From NCBI GenBank assembly GCA_039683515.1, contig JBDKRG010000025.1, positions 1 through 50,389 on the forward strand: DNA of 50,389 bases, read 5' to 3'. The stretch is from JAJFUE01 sp039683515. GTDB taxonomy: Bacteria > Sumerlaeota > Sumerlaeia > MVZB01. The position numbers and the translations under genes were made by a program. Below, one piece after another: positions 8,525-17,458 of this stretch (position 1 is its first letter; every line of letters begins with the position of its first letter). The notes under the pieces are model-generated. The model ran no database searches and was not told where the DNA came from. It was given only the letters and a program-made list of their open reading frames with translations.

Positions 8525-11268
8525 CGCCGACCGCGCGCCCAGCGTCCCGGCCCGAGCCGCCGTCCATCGAGGGCTTCGTCGATCCGGCGATGGCCCGCCC
8601 CGATTTCATCGCGAAGGGCCAGGCCTACCTCGCGGCGGCGCACCAGTGGCTGCGCGACAACAACCCGCGCCTGGCCGGGCGGCAGGCGCTCGCCAAATTC
8701 ACCGCCGCGCACGACGCGCTCATCGCCGCCGCGCTCAAGCACGAGACGATCCATTGGAGAGAGCGTCACCCGGGCGAGGCCGTTCCGCAGCTTTCGCTCG
8801 TGGCGCTGGGCGGTTACGGCCGCCGCGCGTTGTCACTCCTCTCCGACATCGACCTGCTGTTCCTCATGGGGCCCGAATGCGAGGATCTCGTCCGGCCGCT
8901 CCTGCACCTGCTCACCGACTGCAAGCTGCGCATGAGCACGGTGGCGCGCACGATCGACGAGTGCCTGGCCCGCGTCGGCCACGATCTCGATTCGACGACG
9001 GCGCTTCTCGAGGGCCGGCTCGTCGCCGGGGCCGAAAAACCCGCCAAACGCTTGATGGAACAACTCAAGAAGCGCATTACCGGCCCCGACCGCCGCTGGT
9101 TCCTCGGCGCGATCTACCAGCAGTGGCGCCAGAGGCGCGAGAAATACGAGGCGACGGTCTACCTCCTCGAGCCGAACCTCAAGGACGGCGAGGGGGGGCT
9201 GCGCGACGTCCACAGCGTCCAGTGGGTCCTGGACTCGATCGCCGGCGACTCGAATCTCGCGGGGCTCACCGGGCTCGCCGGGATCGACGAGCCGACCCTG
9301 GACCGTTTCCGCCGCGCCATCGACATGCTCTACACGGTGCGCAACGAGCTCCACGCCGCCGCCGGCATCAAGCAGGACCGGCTCGACTTCGCGCGCCAGC
9401 CGGCCATCGCCCGGCGCCTCGGCTACGAGGCCGGCCCGCTCCACTCGGCCGAGGAGCGCTTCATGGGCGACTACTACCGGCACGCGCGCGTGATCGCGGG
9501 GATTTCGACGCGCGCCATGCGCGAGCTGGCGCGCACGCAGCCGTGGCTCTCGCGCGAGCTCTACGGCCCGCCGCGCCGCCGCAAGCTCGCCGACGGCTCG
9601 CACATCGAGCGCGACGTCCTTTACCTGCCGGCCGAGGCCGAGCGGCAGTTTCTCAACGACCCGCGGCGCATCATGGCGGCCTTGGAAAAGGCGGCCGTGC
9701 GCGGGTGGAAGCTTTCCGAGCCGTCGCTCGACATGCTCGGCCGCGTCTGCCGCGAGCTCGGCGACTCGTTCGCGAAGGATCCATTCAATTGCCGCAAATT
9801 CCTGCAGATTCTCGGCTCGGGCATCGCGCTCGAGCAGACGATCGCCGACATGCACGAGTGCGGCCTCCTCGAGGTGATGATTCCCGAGTTCGAGCAGGTC
9901 CGCGCGATGGTGCGCATCGACCACTACCACCACTACACGGTCGACGAGCACATGATCAAATCGCTCGGCGTGGCCAGTCGCCTGCGCTCGGGGGAGATCG
10001 GCCGCGCCACCCCCGTCGGACGCATCGCCGGCCAGGTCGGGCGCTGGGACGTCCTGTGCCTCGCGCTCCTGCTCCACGACATCGGAAAGGGCTTCGGCCG
10101 CGGCCACGCGATCCGCGGCGGCCAGATCGCCCAGCGCATCGGCGACCGGCTCGGCCTGCCGCATGAAGACGTGGACACGGTGCGGTTCCTCGTCATGGCG
10201 CACCTCAAGCTGAGCCACGCCGCGCAGCGGCGCGACCCGTCCGACCCCAACGTCGCGCGCCAGCTCGCCGCCGAGATCGGCACGATGGACCGGCTGAAGA
10301 TGCTGTTCGTGCACACCGTCTGCGACCTCACGGCCGTCAGCCCCGACATGTACAACGACTGGAAGGAGCAGCTTCTCCTCGAGTGCTACATGGGGACGGC
10401 GGCGGTCCTCGGCGCGCGCACCGAGCTTCTGGAGCTGCCGCGCCCCAACCGCGATGTCATCCGCCGCCGCGCCCTCGAAGTCCTCCCCGAGCAGATTCAG
10501 GCCATCGGCCCGGGCGCGCCGGTCTCCCGACCGGCTCTGGAAATTGAATTGGATTCGTTTTTGAAAAACGCCACCGACCGCTATCTGCAGGCGGCGCCGC
10601 CGGCCACCGTCGCGCGGCATTTCCTGATCCGGCGCACGCTCGAGCCCGAGAACGTCATCGCGTGGCACCTCGTCCCCGACGGCGGCCGGGGCCTGAGCGA
10701 GCTGACCGTCTGCGCCTACGACGCGCCGGGGCTCTTCCATAACATCTGCGGGGCGCTCGCGGCCAAGGGGCTCAACATCTGGTCGGCGCAGATTTTCTCG
10801 ACGACCGGCGGCGAGGCGCTCAACCAGTTCCAGGTCACCGACATGGAGAATCGCGCCCTGCCCGCCGGTTTCCGGCTCGAGCGGCTGCGCAAGGACCTCA
10901 ATCAAGTATTATTGGGCGAGAAAACGATCGAGGAGCTGATCGAAAAGCACAAGACCCGCGCGCGCAACATCGTCCGCGCCAACCGGCCGACGCCGTCGAT
11001 GGTCCTGTTCGACAACGACAGTTCCAAGAGCACGACGATCATCGAGATCCGCACGGCCGACCGGATCGGCCTGCTGTATCTCATCACCGGGGCGCTGCTC
11101 AAGTGCCGGCTCGACGTCCAGCGCGCGATCATCGCCACCGAGGCCTACGGCGTCGTCGACGTTTTCTACGTGACGGACCTGGAATACAACAAAATCTACA
11201 ACCAGAAAACCCAGCGCCAGATCGAGTCGGCGATCTTGGAGGCGATCCAGTCGCCGGGGATTCAATAA
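8521..11268 (+). CDS. glnD: Bifunctional [protein-PII] uridylyltransferase/uridylyl-removing enzyme
   Basis: This 915-residue enzyme uridylylates and de-uridylylates PII in response to glutamine, setting nitrogen status. Domains in order are: nucleotidyltransferase with GGYGRR (97-102) and the catalytic SDIDLLF (108-114); a GlnD-type linker ('LEPNLKDGEGGLRDVHSVQW'); HD domain with 'LLLHDIGKGFGRGH' near 516-529; and two C-terminal ACT domains starting near 725 and 837. Length is normal for GlnD. The ATG overlaps the upstream regulator's stop codon, so the two are coupled. This operon partnership with an NtrC-like activator supports a nitrogen-control module. No glnB or glnA is visible in the window. 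Confidence 0.96.
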   Translation: MTPTARPASRPEPPSIEGFVDPAMARPDFIAKGQAYLAAAHQWLRDNNPRLAGRQALAKFTAAHDALIAAALKHETIHWRERHPGEAVPQLSLVALGGYGRRALSLLSDIDLLFLMGPECEDLVRPLLHLLTDCKLRMSTVARTIDECLARVGHDLDSTTALLEGRLVAGAEKPAKRLMEQLKKRITGPDRRWFLGAIYQQWRQRREKYEATVYLLEPNLKDGEGGLRDVHSVQWVLDSIAGDSNLAGLTGLAGIDEPTLDRFRRAIDMLYTVRNELHAAAGIKQDRLDFARQPAIARRLGYEAGPLHSAEERFMGDYYRHARVIAGISTRAMRELARTQPWLSRELYGPPRRRKLADGSHIERDVLYLPAEAERQFLNDPRRIMAALEKAAVRGWKLSEPSLDMLGRVCRELGDSFAKDPFNCRKFLQILGSGIALEQTIADMHECGLLEVMIPEFEQVRAMVRIDHYHHYTVDEHMIKSLGVASRLRSGEIGRATPVGRIAGQVGRWDVLCLALLLHDIGKGFGRGHAIRGGQIAQRIGDRLGLPHEDVDTVRFLVMAHLKLSHAAQRRDPSDPNVARQLAAEIGTMDRLKMLFVHTVCDLTAVSPDMYNDWKEQLLLECYMGTAAVLGARTELLELPRPNRDVIRRRALEVLPEQIQAIGPGAPVSRPALEIELDSFLKNATDRYLQAAPPATVARHFLIRRTLEPENVIAWHLVPDGGRGLSELTVCAYDAPGLFHNICGALAAKGLNIWSAQIFSTTGGEALNQFQVTDMENRALPAGFRLERLRKDLNQVLLGEKTIEELIEKHKTRARNIVRANRPTPSMVLFDNDSSKSTTIIEIRTADRIGLLYLITGALLKCRLDVQRAIIATEAYGVVDVFYVTDLEYNKIYNQKTQRQIESAILEAIQSPGIQ

Positions 11269-11434
11269 AATACGCCGGGAATGCATACGCCAAGACGCCA
11301 AGACCGCCAAGAACAGCAATGTGTTTTTGTCGCAGAGATGCAGAGATGAGCAGAGGAGCAGAGAATATAATCTGGTTCTGTATCTTGGCGTGAGTTCTTG
11401 GCTTTAATATTTGCCATGATGATTATACACTCTC
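11269..11434. repeat. Intergenic low-complexity word repeats
   Basis: Short gap between convergent genes holding degenerate words such as CGCCAAGACGCCAAGACCG and CGCAGAGATGCAGAG, with TCTTGGCGTGAGTTCTTGG later in the opposite sense. No gene or clear terminator is seen. Confidence 0.5.
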
Positions 11435-12823
11435 TCACCTCCGTGGAATGCGAATGAGTATATCCCCGCCGCTGAAGATGCCGTTGGTTGGGTCGTAGGA
11501 TATTGCGCCGCGCTGATCGGCGTAGTCGGGGCCGATGCTGTAGATGAGGGTCGAAGTCGTCTCCCGGATTGCGTTCATCGGTTTTTGGGCGAATGGATCG
11601 TTCTGATTGGCATTGCTGCCCACGAGCAGGCCAAGACCTTCTGAAACCAATCCGGCTTTGGCCTCGGTGATCAGGGTGCGCGTCCGGGTTTCGGGTTCAT
11701 TTGGGATAATGATATCGAGTGGATCGTCGGACTGCTGCATGGTTATTGGCTGGTTGTTGATCGACTGCGCGAGCTTCATGTAATTGGCGTCGTATCGCTC
11801 AACGATGCTCGACGCGTTTGCTTTCATCTTGGCCGCCTCAATCCACGCGCCCACCTGCCATTTTACTACGCCCGCGCTTTGCGCGACGATATTGCCATTT
11901 TCAGGAGGTGTTTTCCTGTTTCTGGAAGTGCCTTTCGCAAGCTCGATCAAGACATTAAAAATTACGAGATCCCCTACCGGGCCGTTCAGCGCCGCGATCA
12001 GATAATTTCTTCCGCAGCAGTATTCGACATCGAGTATGCGCCGGTAATTCGCCAGCGTGATGGCATCGGCGGTGATGCGTTCTTGAAAGCGCTGGTTGAA
12101 TTCAGCAGGGAAATTCCCGGTTCCAATCCATTGGCCCAGTTCCTCGTTGGCTGTGTTTTGCATCGCAATCGCAATGAGGTGGTTGAGTGTGCCGGGTTCG
12201 CGAATGGACCGGGAAAGTGGGTAGATGGCCAACAAGCATTCGGCGGCGCGGCTCATCTCCCCATTCGTCCGCAGGCGGCGGCATTCGGCGGCGAGCATGA
12301 CCGCGCCGAAATGGAAGATACTGAGTTCCGGGATGGGTGTCTGATTGAACACAAACACTATCCCGGTATTATTGCGCTCGTTGGCGATGGCTTGCTCGCA
12401 ACTGGCCATCGGGATCCCGCCCGCGGACGCGAGCGTCTCGAGATCAATGATGAATTCCTGATTGGCGGCAAGCCAGGCGGTTTGATCGGCGGCAAGTGGT
12501 TGCGGTGGCCTCCAATTTTTCAAGGGCCAGGTTGTCCATGCGTCCTGGGAAGAATATTTGGGCGCGTATTTGGTGTAAATCGTGGCGGCGGTTTTATTTG
12601 GGCTCGCTAACAGGAATTGATTGTAATCGCTGGATACCGGGGCGAGCGGTTGGGACGGGATGCGAAGCGCCAACATGGTTGCCGGAGGCTGCATTTGATT
12701 CGGGCGGACGGCGCGAACGACGAACAGCGCCCGGATGGCCAGAAAACCAATGAAAACCAGGGCGGCGAGCACGCCGATGGCGATCAACCCCCACCACTGC
12801 GCAAAAAATGATTTGGCGTTCAT
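11435..12823 (-). CDS. Membrane-anchored exported protein with C-terminal YDPTNGI...GDI motif
   Basis: I recognise no family for this 462-residue protein. One N-terminal transmembrane helix (about residues 10-36) is followed by a largely helical extracytoplasmic domain. The C-terminus reads 'YSIGPDYADQRGAISYDPTNGI' then 'FSGGDILIR'. That tail closely matches the C-terminus of the pseudopilin at 20250-20822 ('GPDGVLDSG...', 'YDPTNGIISAGDIIQR'), although the rest is unrelated. It is the last gene of a five-gene operon containing an O-antigen ligase, and its ATG overlaps the previous stop (ATGA). A cell-surface role is inferred from this context only. Confidence 0.7.
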   Translation of the reverse strand: MNAKSFFAQWWGLIAIGVLAALVFIGFLAIRALFVVRAVRPNQMQPPATMLALRIPSQPLAPVSSDYNQFLLASPNKTAATIYTKYAPKYSSQDAWTTWPLKNWRPPQPLAADQTAWLAANQEFIIDLETLASAGGIPMASCEQAIANERNNTGIVFVFNQTPIPELSIFHFGAVMLAAECRRLRTNGEMSRAAECLLAIYPLSRSIREPGTLNHLIAIAMQNTANEELGQWIGTGNFPAEFNQRFQERITADAITLANYRRILDVEYCCGRNYLIAALNGPVGDLVIFNVLIELAKGTSRNRKTPPENGNIVAQSAGVVKWQVGAWIEAAKMKANASSIVERYDANYMKLAQSINNQPITMQQSDDPLDIIIPNEPETRTRTLITEAKAGLVSEGLGLLVGSNANQNDPFAQKPMNAIRETTSTLIYSIGPDYADQRGAISYDPTNGIFSGGDILIRIPRR

Positions 12824-13143
12824 CCCAGGTCTTCGCCCCTCGTATTGTTTTCGTTCCGTCTCCGCGCGAGCCGCAACACTCCGGCGGCGATGAGGAGCGA
12901 CGGCGCGACGAGGACGGCCGCGAACCAGGCGGCCATGTAGAGCATCCCGGGCAGGGCGGTCGACAGCGAGATCGGCTCGCCGGTCGGCGACGTCCCCGAA
13001 ATAATCGACGTATACTCGCGCCAGCCGAGCAGATGGACGATGGCCAGCGCGGCGACGCAGACGGCCGCGCGCGAAACAAAGCCCTTCGGCGACAGCCAGT
13101 CGCCCGTGGGAACCACCAGTTTGAGCAGGCGCTTGGCTTTCAC
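12820..13143 (-). CDS. Small two-TM membrane protein
   Basis: This 107-residue protein has two predicted helices ('AAVCVAALAIVHLLGW' and 'LYMAAWFAAVLVAPSLLIAAGVL') joined by a polar loop containing 'REYTSIISGTSPTGEPISLS', and a basic C-terminus. It starts at GTG 13143, overlapping the upstream stop as GTGA, and its own stop overlaps the next ATG (ATGA). That double coupling is the main evidence it is real, as it has no recognised homologue. It may be a membrane partner of the neighbouring exported proteins. Confidence 0.65.
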   Translation of the reverse strand: MKAKRLLKLVVPTGDWLSPKGFVSRAAVCVAALAIVHLLGWREYTSIISGTSPTGEPISLSTALPGMLYMAAWFAAVLVAPSLLIAAGVLRLARRRNENNTRGEDLG

Positions 13144-14339
13144 CGCGCGGCTCCTTTCTGCATGGCCTTGCGCCAGAGCGGGCCCTGGACGAGCGCGTAA
13201 AGCATGGCCGCGTCGCCGACCTGGTTGGACGCGCTGTAACGGACCGCGCCGTCGCGCCTGACGGGGAACGCCGCGAAATTCAAAGTCGTCAGCAGGCGGG
13301 TCAAGTATGCGTCGTCGTCGAACGCGCCGGCGGCGACGAACGCCAGGCCGCTCGAGCCGGCGCTGGCCTCGACGATCGGGATCACCGGGCCCGAGTCGAT
13401 GTCGTGCTTGCCCTGCCACGATCTCGGCCACTCGCGGGCGTAACCGAACCCGAGAATGTCGGCGGAGATCTCGCGCTTGGCGCGCTCGTATTGGTCGCGC
13501 GCGAAGGCCGGGTCGATCAGCACGAGGCAGTGCGACGACCACCAGATGGACGAGCCCTCGGGGCCGTCGAGCATCGTGCCGTCGTAGGTGTAGCTCGAAA
13601 TCAGCAGGCCCGTATCGCGGTGGACGAGTTTGGCGCGGGCGGTCCCCAGCCACTTGGCAAAGAACCCGGAGTGATCGGCGCCGTCGAGCGCGTCGGCGAG
13701 GCGCAGGGCCGCCAGCGCCGTCGTGTTGCAGAACATCCAGCATTCGTTGGGGTAACTCTCGCCGGAGAGGACCGGGCCAGACTGCATCGAGTTTATGATC
13801 GCCGCGACGCGCTCGGCCAGGAGCGGCTTGTAGTCGGCGCGCTCGCGGACCATGCGCCGGGCGCCGAGCATCATCGCGATCTCGCCGTCGAGGAACAGGC
13901 TGCGATCGGGCTTGCCGGCGAACTCGGAGCCGCGCGCGTAATCCATCAGGAAAAAGAATTTGCCTTCCTGCCGCTCGAGCCGGATCGTCTCGTCGATGAT
14001 CGCGTCGATCGCGGCGAGGCACTTGGGCTCGATCGCGGGGTCGCGCAGCGCCATGTTCGCCAGGGCCAGGACGAAAAACGTGCGGCCCATGAAGTCCCAC
14101 TCGGCGTTGCTGGCGCGCATGCGGCGGACTTCCCCGGCCCGCGAGACGGGGTTCGACCACAGCTCCAGGTGATGCCGCGCCAGCGCCATCGCCGCGGGGG
14201 GGATGCCGCCGGGGGAGCGGTAGTCCGCAAGGTTGGGCTTAAAGACGAAATGCGCCAGCGGCAGCCAGATCGCAAACCCGATCGCGATCGCGAGCATGGC
14301 CCACGCCGCACGCTTGAGGAACTGACGCAGACGGGACAT
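13140..14339 (-). CDS. Membrane-anchored putative alpha/alpha-toroid protein
   Basis: This 399-residue protein has one N-terminal helix (about 12-30, 'AAWAMLAIAIGFAIWLPLAHFVF') and a large exported domain. Regular helical hairpins with 'ALANMAL', 'YPNECWMFCNTTALAALRLAD' and 'GLISSYTYDGTMLDGPEGSSIWWS' resemble the alpha/alpha-barrel pattern of linalool dehydratase/isomerase-like or glycan-processing proteins. This fold guess is tentative. The start at 14339 (MSRLRQF) has AAGG about 10 nt upstream; an in-frame ATG 21 nt earlier is less likely. It lies 26 nt after the O-antigen ligase gene and is coupled to the next gene, so action on a surface glycan is plausible. Confidence 0.7.
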   Translation of the reverse strand: MSRLRQFLKRAAWAMLAIAIGFAIWLPLAHFVFKPNLADYRSPGGIPPAAMALARHHLELWSNPVSRAGEVRRMRASNAEWDFMGRTFFVLALANMALRDPAIEPKCLAAIDAIIDETIRLERQEGKFFFLMDYARGSEFAGKPDRSLFLDGEIAMMLGARRMVRERADYKPLLAERVAAIINSMQSGPVLSGESYPNECWMFCNTTALAALRLADALDGADHSGFFAKWLGTARAKLVHRDTGLLISSYTYDGTMLDGPEGSSIWWSSHCLVLIDPAFARDQYERAKREISADILGFGYAREWPRSWQGKHDIDSGPVIPIVEASAGSSGLAFVAAGAFDDDAYLTRLLTTLNFAAFPVRRDGAVRYSASNQVGDAAMLYALVQGPLWRKAMQKGAAR

Positions 14340-14365
14340 GGGGAAAACCTTAAGGACCAAATAGC

Positions 14366-15685
14366 CTAAGTGGTCTCGTGGTCATAGATGAACTCGTGAA
14401 TCCACGCCAGCGTCAGCATCAGCATGATCAGGCTGACCGGGAGGCGCCAGGGGAAGGCGAGCGAGGCGTCGATGCACATCAATACCAGCGCGCAGAGGAC
14501 GGCGAGCTGCTGGAACGCGGCGCGCTCGTCGGGCTCGCGCATCATCCGCAGCCAGCCGCAGTACAGGAAGAAACCCAGCAGCGCGACGAGCGCCGTCAGG
14601 CCGAAGACGCCCGTCTCGAAAAAGGCCTCGATGTATTCGTTGTGGGCGTGGCCGGGGTTCGTGCCCGAGACGGCCGGCAGCATGTCGCGGTAATACTTGC
14701 CCATGGCGGTCTTCTGCTGGCGCAGGACGTAGGGCCAGAACTCGGGGTCGAACATCGCGTAGCCGCGGCCGAAGACGGGGCGCTCGCGGCCGAGGTCGAT
14801 CGCGGCGTTCCAGTAAAAGAACCGGCTGCTGATTTCCTTCTGCGAGCCGAGCCGCTCCTTGAGGCCGATCGGGTTGCCGGAGAGCGTCACGACACCGCCG
14901 AACAGAATGAGGCCGATGAGAGAGACAAGAATCCCGAGGCCGAGCTTGCCGACGATCGGGTGCGCGGCGCGGTTGCGCCGGCTGTAGAGCGCGCCGCCGG
15001 CGAACATGACCAGCGTGGCGACCCCCAGGCCGAGCCAGATCGAGCGCGTGCGCGCCAGGATGATGCAGCACAGGCAGAGCAGGACGAGGCCGAGCGCGGG
15101 GATCCCCCAGGCTTTCCGCCGGGCCGAAAAATACAGGCTCACCGTGAGGAACACGATCGGGCCCAGGACCGAGCTCAGGTAGTTGGGGTGGCCGATCGTG
15201 GCGATGACGGCGTTCTTGCGGACGACGTCGCTGTAATTGAGGATCTCGATGCCGAAGTGCTGGCCGATGCCGTAGATCGCAAGGAGCCCGCCGACGGCCA
15301 TCATGGCGAGGCTGGCGCGCGGGAGGATCGCGCGGCGCAGCGGCGAGGCGGTCACCAGCATGTAGAACAAAACCCCGGCCGCCGGCAGGAGAAGCTGCTT
15401 GAGCGAGAAGATCTGGCTCCTCGAGGCGGGGAGGGAGGCGAGGACGGCGGCGGCGACCAGCGCGAACAGGACCAGCGGCGCGCGCAGCCGGCGCGGCATG
15501 GGAGAAAAATTGAACGCCCACGCCATTCCCTGGGCGGCGGCGGCGATGAACGTCGCCAGGATGAAGAAATACGCCTGGCCGACGTTGGGGCGCTGCAGCG
15601 AATACACGATCACGAGCGGCGTGGCCGCGGCGATCGCCGGCAGCGCCCAGCTCATGATGCGGTCGAATCGGCCCGGCTGATCCAT
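14366..15685 (-). CDS. O-antigen ligase/polymerase family (Wzy_C) membrane protein
   Basis: This 439-residue polytopic membrane protein has about 11-12 hydrophobic segments. It matches the O-antigen ligase family: a periplasmic loop after about residue 270 carries 'SRFFYWNAAIDLGRERPVFGRG', then 'PGHAHNEYIEAFFETGVFGLTAL', the conserved H-A-H-N-xx-(I/L)-xx motif. The family joins or polymerises undecaprenyl-linked glycans at the outer face of the inner membrane. It starts directly after the stop of the upstream TPR gene. Ligase versus polymerase cannot be told from sequence alone. Confidence 0.88.
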   Translation of the reverse strand: MDQPGRFDRIMSWALPAIAAATPLVIVYSLQRPNVGQAYFFILATFIAAAAQGMAWAFNFSPMPRRLRAPLVLFALVAAAVLASLPASRSQIFSLKQLLLPAAGVLFYMLVTASPLRRAILPRASLAMMAVGGLLAIYGIGQHFGIEILNYSDVVRKNAVIATIGHPNYLSSVLGPIVFLTVSLYFSARRKAWGIPALGLVLLCLCCIILARTRSIWLGLGVATLVMFAGGALYSRRNRAAHPIVGKLGLGILVSLIGLILFGGVVTLSGNPIGLKERLGSQKEISSRFFYWNAAIDLGRERPVFGRGYAMFDPEFWPYVLRQQKTAMGKYYRDMLPAVSGTNPGHAHNEYIEAFFETGVFGLTALVALLGFFLYCGWLRMMREPDERAAFQQLAVLCALVLMCIDASLAFPWRLPVSLIMLMLTLAWIHEFIYDHETT

Positions 15686-16504
15686 TTACGGCAGACCTTT
15701 GTAGGGCTTGGCGTAGCGGTTGCGCAGGATGTCGTTGATCGTCTGGCGCGCGCCCTGGGCCGGGATGAACAGCGACTTGGTCAGGTCCATCCACGGGGCG
15801 CCGGAGATCCCGAGCAGCAGCAGGCGGTAAGCCTGGACAAGATACACCTGCGGCCTGGCGGTCTTGAGCTGGCTGACGTGGTAGTTGGCCATGAACAAAT
15901 ACGAATTGGCGTCGTTGGGGGCGCGGACGGCCCAGTTGCGCGCGGCTTCGGCGTAGAGCCGGCGCGCGTCGTCGACGACGTTCACGTCGCGCAGTTGGCC
16001 GCGCTGCCAGCTGCCCTGCGCCGCGCCGAGGCGGTTGAACAGCAGCCGGTTCCACGCATTGTTGAACTGGGGGTTGAAGGGGTTGATCACGATGCAGTCG
16101 GCCATGGTGGCGACGGCCTGGTCGCGGCGGCCGGTGCGGTCGAACATGTCGGCGAGGAAGAACAGGCTGTTCTGCGAATTCTGAAGCCGGAGCGCCCACT
16201 CGAGCTGGGCGGCCGCTTCGGTGTTTTTGCGCTGGCGGCCGAGGACGCTCGCGTAGGCGTTGCGGATCTCGCCGTTTTGCGGGTCGAGCCGCAGCAGGCG
16301 CTCGAGTTCGCCGGCGAGGCGCGCGAGGAAGGCCGGATCGGTCTGCTCGTCGGTCAGCGGCGGGAGCCGGCGGTAGCGGTATTCGACGCTCAGGAGCGCG
16401 AGCGTCCACGCGAACGCGGCGAGCGCGGCAATGGCGAGCGCCGCGCCGCAAACGCGCGCGAAGATCGCAGTTTTCGTGACCGAATCCGCCAACGTGGCAA
16501 CCAT
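15686..16504 (-). CDS. TPR-repeat membrane-anchored protein
   Basis: This 272-residue protein has one N-terminal helix (about 15-38, 'GAALAIAALAAFAWTLALLSV') and an exported helical-repeat domain. TPR-like pairs include 'ERLLRLDPQNGEIRNAYASVL', 'AAQLEWALRLQNSQNSLFFLA' and 'DQAVATMADCIVINPFNPQ'. It heads the operon and its stop abuts the O-antigen ligase start. TPR proteins are common partners of Wzy_C proteins and probably scaffold the glycan machinery here. No strong Shine-Dalgarno precedes the ATG. Confidence 0.78.
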   Translation of the reverse strand: MVATLADSVTKTAIFARVCGAALAIAALAAFAWTLALLSVEYRYRRLPPLTDEQTDPAFLARLAGELERLLRLDPQNGEIRNAYASVLGRQRKNTEAAAQLEWALRLQNSQNSLFFLADMFDRTGRRDQAVATMADCIVINPFNPQFNNAWNRLLFNRLGAAQGSWQRGQLRDVNVVDDARRLYAEAARNWAVRAPNDANSYLFMANYHVSQLKTARPQVYLVQAYRLLLLGISGAPWMDLTKSLFIPAQGARQTINDILRNRYAKPYKGLP

Positions 16505-16518
16505 GCATTTGAATAAGA

Positions 16519-16537
16519 GTCGGGTCGCAGACCCGAC
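16519..16537. repeat. Small palindrome upstream of O-antigen ligase operon
   Basis: GTCGGGTCGCAGACCCGAC forms a tight hairpin between the DUF502 gene and the TPR gene. It looks like one of several dispersed intergenic palindromes. Confidence 0.5.
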
Positions 16538-16581
16538 CTACCCTAAGTGAACAATAACGTGGGGGCGCTGTCGAGCAGATA

Positions 16582-17265
16582 TCAGGGATTCGGGCCGAGG
16601 TCGGTCGAGGAGCTGAACGGCTCGGGATTGACCTGGGGCGGGATGATGACGCCGCCGCTCATGACCATCTTGATCCCGTCGTCGACGCCGATGTCGAGGA
16701 TGCGCACGTCCTCCTCGGGCAGGATGATCAGGAAGCCGTTGGTGGGGTTGGGGGCCTTGGGGACGAAGATGCTGACGAAGCGACGCGGATCGCCGGCCAA
16801 GCGCGTCTCGCCGGTGACGAAGCCGACCGAAAAGATGCCCGGGCGCGGGAACTCGACGAGGGCCATGCGCTTGAAGCGGCCGCCGCCGCCGGCCGTGATC
16901 AGGTGGAGGAGCTGCTTGGTGGTGCCGTAGACGGTCTTGACGAACGGGATCCTGAGGACGAGCTGCTCGCCGGCTGTGTAGAGCTTATGGGTGAACAGGG
17001 TGGTGGTGATCGCCCCGGCCAGGTAGAGGACGGTCAGGGTGGTGAGCAGGGAGAGCAGGACCTTGAGGGCGGTGCCGATGAGGGTGCGCTGGTCGGCGAT
17101 CGCCGAGAGCGGCCACAGGTACAGCATGCGGTCGACGAGCGGGCCGACAAAGCGGTTGATCAGGTTGTAGGCGAAGATCGTGATCAGGACGGTGACGGCG
17201 ACCGGCACGATGAGGATCAGGCCGGCCAGCACTTGGCGTTGCGCGCGGTGAAAGAAATGGTTCAT
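16582..17265 (-). CDS. DUF502 family membrane protein
   Basis: This 227-residue protein has two N-terminal transmembrane helices ('GLILIVPVAVTVLITIFAY' and 'ALKVLLSLLTTLTVLYLAGAI') followed by a soluble beta-rich domain. That domain has the DUF502 signature 'RIPFVKTVYGTTKQL', 'VEFPRPGIFSVGFVTGE' and 'FVPKAPNPTNGFLIILPEEDV'. The molecular function of DUF502 is not established. The start at 17265 (MNHFFHR) has a CAGG about 8 nt upstream; a longer in-frame start exists but adds a non-conserved tail. It is transcribed divergently from the Ser/Thr kinase gene. Confidence 0.9.
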   Translation of the reverse strand: MNHFFHRAQRQVLAGLILIVPVAVTVLITIFAYNLINRFVGPLVDRMLYLWPLSAIADQRTLIGTALKVLLSLLTTLTVLYLAGAITTTLFTHKLYTAGEQLVLRIPFVKTVYGTTKQLLHLITAGGGGRFKRMALVEFPRPGIFSVGFVTGETRLAGDPRRFVSIFVPKAPNPTNGFLIILPEEDVRILDIGVDDGIKMVMSGGVIIPPQVNPEPFSSSTDLGPNP

Positions 17266-17458
17266 AATAAGCCTGATGACCGGAATTGTCCGCGTATTCG
17301 CCAATTCGAGTTTACATGATTTTGGGGCAATGGTCCAAATTCAGGGAAATTCAAGGAATTGTTGATGTGAAACGATAAAAGTAAAGACGAGGGTTTGAGT
17401 CGGCCGATATACGATTTTCGATCGCATCACGAGCGCGGGCACGAACGAGAGCGAGAAT

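Noticed and set aside
8833..10905. Reverse-strand frame opposite glnD
   Set aside because: Shadow; compositionally biased and motif-free.
14378..16516. Long forward-strand open frame (about 712 codons) opposite the O-antigen ligase and TPR genes
   Set aside because: High-GC antisense artefact: the translation is Arg/Glu/Ala-rich with no motifs, while the reverse strand has two well-supported genes.
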